NCBI GenBank assembly: GCA_031288005.1 | Contig: JAITSE010000003.1 | Span: forward strand, 1 to 7,441 | Reading direction: 5' to 3' | From: Treponema sp. | GTDB lineage: Bacteria > Spirochaetota > Spirochaetia > Treponematales > Breznakiellaceae | Length of the DNA stretch: 7,441 nt | In this document: piece by piece, positions 6,669 to 7,441 of the stretch | Layout of the letters: the number at the start of each line of letters is the position of its first letter | How positions within the stretch are numbered: position 1 is the stretch's first letter | Translations under genes and position numbers: made by a program | Notes under the pieces: model-generated | Databases searched by the model: none | Seen by the model: only the letters and a program-made list of their open reading frames with translations | Told to the model about the DNA's origin: nothing

Positions 6669-6730
6669 GATTTTTTGCATGATTTTTGCATACAATTTCC
6701 TTCAAAAACCGGAAAAATTGATTTTTTATT
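6669..6730. promoter_or_regulatory. AT-rich segment with tandem repeats and spaced A-tracts upstream of carA
   Basis: The plus strand has GATTTTTTGCAT (6669-6680) followed directly by GATTTTTGCAT (6681-6691), a near-perfect tandem pair. More runs of five or six A or T follow at roughly helical spacing, including the dyad AAAAAT-TG-ATTTTT at about 6714-6727. This lies about 30-90 bp upstream of the candidate carA -35. It could be curved DNA, an UP-like element or a regulator site, or simply AT-rich spacer. The dyad might also serve as a weak end signal for the upstream J-domain gene. Confidence 0.4.
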
Positions 6731-6755
6731 CTTAATTTTAGGAGAGGCCGGCAGT

Positions 6756-7208
6756 TTAGTCTGACTGTCCGGTCTTCCGCCATCTTTCAATTCTGTCATA
6801 GGCGGCGTTGATTCGGGCGGATTTTTCAGTGGCCTTCTTCATATTTTCCGCATGGCCGGCGTGGCGATCGGGGTGATGCTTCTTGAGGAGTCTTTTATAG
6901 GCCGCCTTACATTCTTCCGCCGAAGCTTCAAACGGAAGGCCCAACTCCGCAAAGTCTGCTTTTAAGTTTCCGAGAACCTGCCGGGTGTCCCCGGCGGTCC
7001 TGCGGTGAGCGCCCTTCTGATCGGCCTCGCTGTCTTCAAAGAAAGCGCCTGACTTCCGGGAGTTTAAGAATTCGTCTAGTTCTTCAAAAGCCGCTTCCAT
7101 GTCGGGGTCTCCAAATGGTCTGCCCGCGGAGCGTCTTTCAAAGCCGCAGTTCTCACCGTCATTCAGATAGCTTTTTAATACAGCTTCAAGGCGGTCGAAA
7201 ATTCCCAT
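6756..7208 (-). CDS. Small J-domain (DnaJ-like) co-chaperone
   Basis: A 150-residue protein with a C-terminal J-domain (about 80-145), which stimulates the ATPase of a DnaK-type Hsp70. The domain shows DFAELGLPFEASAEECKAAY (helix I to II), the invariant HPD triad (112-114) within KKHHPDRH, and ARINAAYDRIERW in helix III. Residues 1-80 are polar, begin MGIFDRLEAVLKSYLND and lack glycine/phenylalanine or zinc-finger regions, so this is a class III J-protein, not DnaJ itself; its client is unknown. The frame extends upstream to an ATG at 7304 and a GTG at 7313. I prefer the ATG at 7208 because the MGIFDRL opening looks like a natural start and a TATAAA (7239-7244, minus strand) sits where a -10 for it would be. 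No start has a convincing Shine-Dalgarno. The stop is 222 bp before carA, so co-transcription is possible but not shown. Confidence 0.8.
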   Translation of the reverse strand: MGIFDRLEAVLKSYLNDGENCGFERRSAGRPFGDPDMEAAFEELDEFLNSRKSGAFFEDSEADQKGAHRRTAGDTRQVLGNLKADFAELGLPFEASAEECKAAYKRLLKKHHPDRHAGHAENMKKATEKSARINAAYDRIERWRKTGQSD

Positions 7209-7346
7209 ACCGGAAACTATATATGACAAGCCGCGTTTTTTATAGTATGCCGCCGCCTGCCCAAAACTCCCAAGCAAGGGCTTGCGTTTGCAGGACTTCT
7301 TCATTTCTGGCACAGGGCGGCCATGCCAATTCTGTATATATTTTCC

Positions 7347-7375
7347 TTGCGTTTTCCGCCTTTGTTATGTAAAAT
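7347..7375 (+). promoter_or_regulatory. Weak candidate divergent promoter
   Basis: TTGCGT (7347-7352) and TAAAAT (7370-7375) are 17 bases apart on the plus strand. The -10 matches five of six, the -35 only three of six. It leads into the leader-like ORF and Shine-Dalgarno sequences at the window end. Confidence 0.3.
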
Positions 7376-7386
7376 AAAATAATATT

Positions 7387-7441
7387 ATGAATAAAATACA
7401 ACGCAGTTAAGGAGATAAAGGAGGTACTTATAAAAAAGTAC
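7387..7441 (+). other. Leader-like mini-ORF and strong Shine-Dalgarno, possible start of a divergent gene
   Basis: A seven-codon frame (7387-7410) encodes MNKIQRS and ends in TAA. It runs straight into two Shine-Dalgarno-like sequences, AAGGAG (7409-7414) and AAAGGAGG (7417-7424). Five bases after the second, where a start codon is expected, the sequence is ATA AAA AAG TAC. This resembles a secreted-protein opening of MKKY type with ATA in place of ATG. The window ends there, so a standard start just beyond the edge remains possible. GTACTT and AAGTAC (7424-7441) also form a 6-bp inverted repeat. Confidence 0.35.

Noticed and set aside
6551..6799. 82-codon minus-strand frame spanning the gap between the J-domain gene and carA
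   Set aside because: It overlaps the end of the J-domain gene in another frame, has low-complexity AT-rich content, no good ribosome site and no recognisable similarity.
7209..7313. Longer J-domain protein starting at GTG 7313 or ATG 7304
   Set aside because: No Shine-Dalgarno supports it, and the MGIFDRL opening at 7208 looks like a natural start. Rejection is tentative.
7115..7372. 85-codon plus-strand frame at the right end
   Set aside because: It lies antisense to the J-domain gene start and has no ribosome site or recognisable features.

Overview
The window reads like a chromosomal segment of a moderately GC-rich bacterium. The best guess is a spirochaete of the Treponema type: the small J-domain protein at the right end opens with MGIFDRLEAVLKSYLND, a form I associate with treponemes from memory. 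The taxonomic call is inference. No phage, IS, CRISPR, tRNA or rRNA genes are visible.

Every gene I can support lies on the minus strand, so transcription runs from right to left. From right to left: a 150-residue J-domain protein (6756-7208); a 222-bp AT-rich gap with a candidate promoter; carA, the complete glutaminase subunit of carbamoyl-phosphate synthetase (5391-6533); carB (3790-5394), joined to carA by an ATGA overlap but encoding only the N-terminal half of the large subunit; an alpha-beta fused, thiamine-diphosphate-dependent 2-oxoacid dehydrogenase E1 (1304-3778) that starts 11 nt after the carB stop; a 309-bp GC-rich intergenic region; and the first 331 codons of trpE (1-994), driven by its own near-consensus sigma70 promoter and cut by the window edge.

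The unusual part is a GC-rich, multi-hairpin palindromic repeat present twice in direct orientation: 1159-1227 (plus attached hairpins to about 1311) and 3810-3880 (plus attached hairpins to about 3940). The copies bracket the E1 gene. The second copy is read in frame as the last 49 or so residues of the shortened CarB. So CarB loses its second synthetase half exactly where a repeat begins, and its ORF ends inside the ribosome-binding site of the next gene. Either the large subunit is split, with the C-terminal half encoded elsewhere, or the gene has been broken by the repeat.

Functionally the window combines precursor supply for pyrimidine and arginine synthesis (carA-carB), oxidative decarboxylation of 2-oxoacids (E1; its E2 and E3 partners are not here) and the first step of tryptophan synthesis (trpE). 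carA, carB and E1 look co-transcribed; trpE is a separate unit. At the far right edge (7387-7441, plus strand) there is a short leader-like ORF and a strong Shine-Dalgarno without a standard start codon in view, possibly the beginning of a divergent gene.
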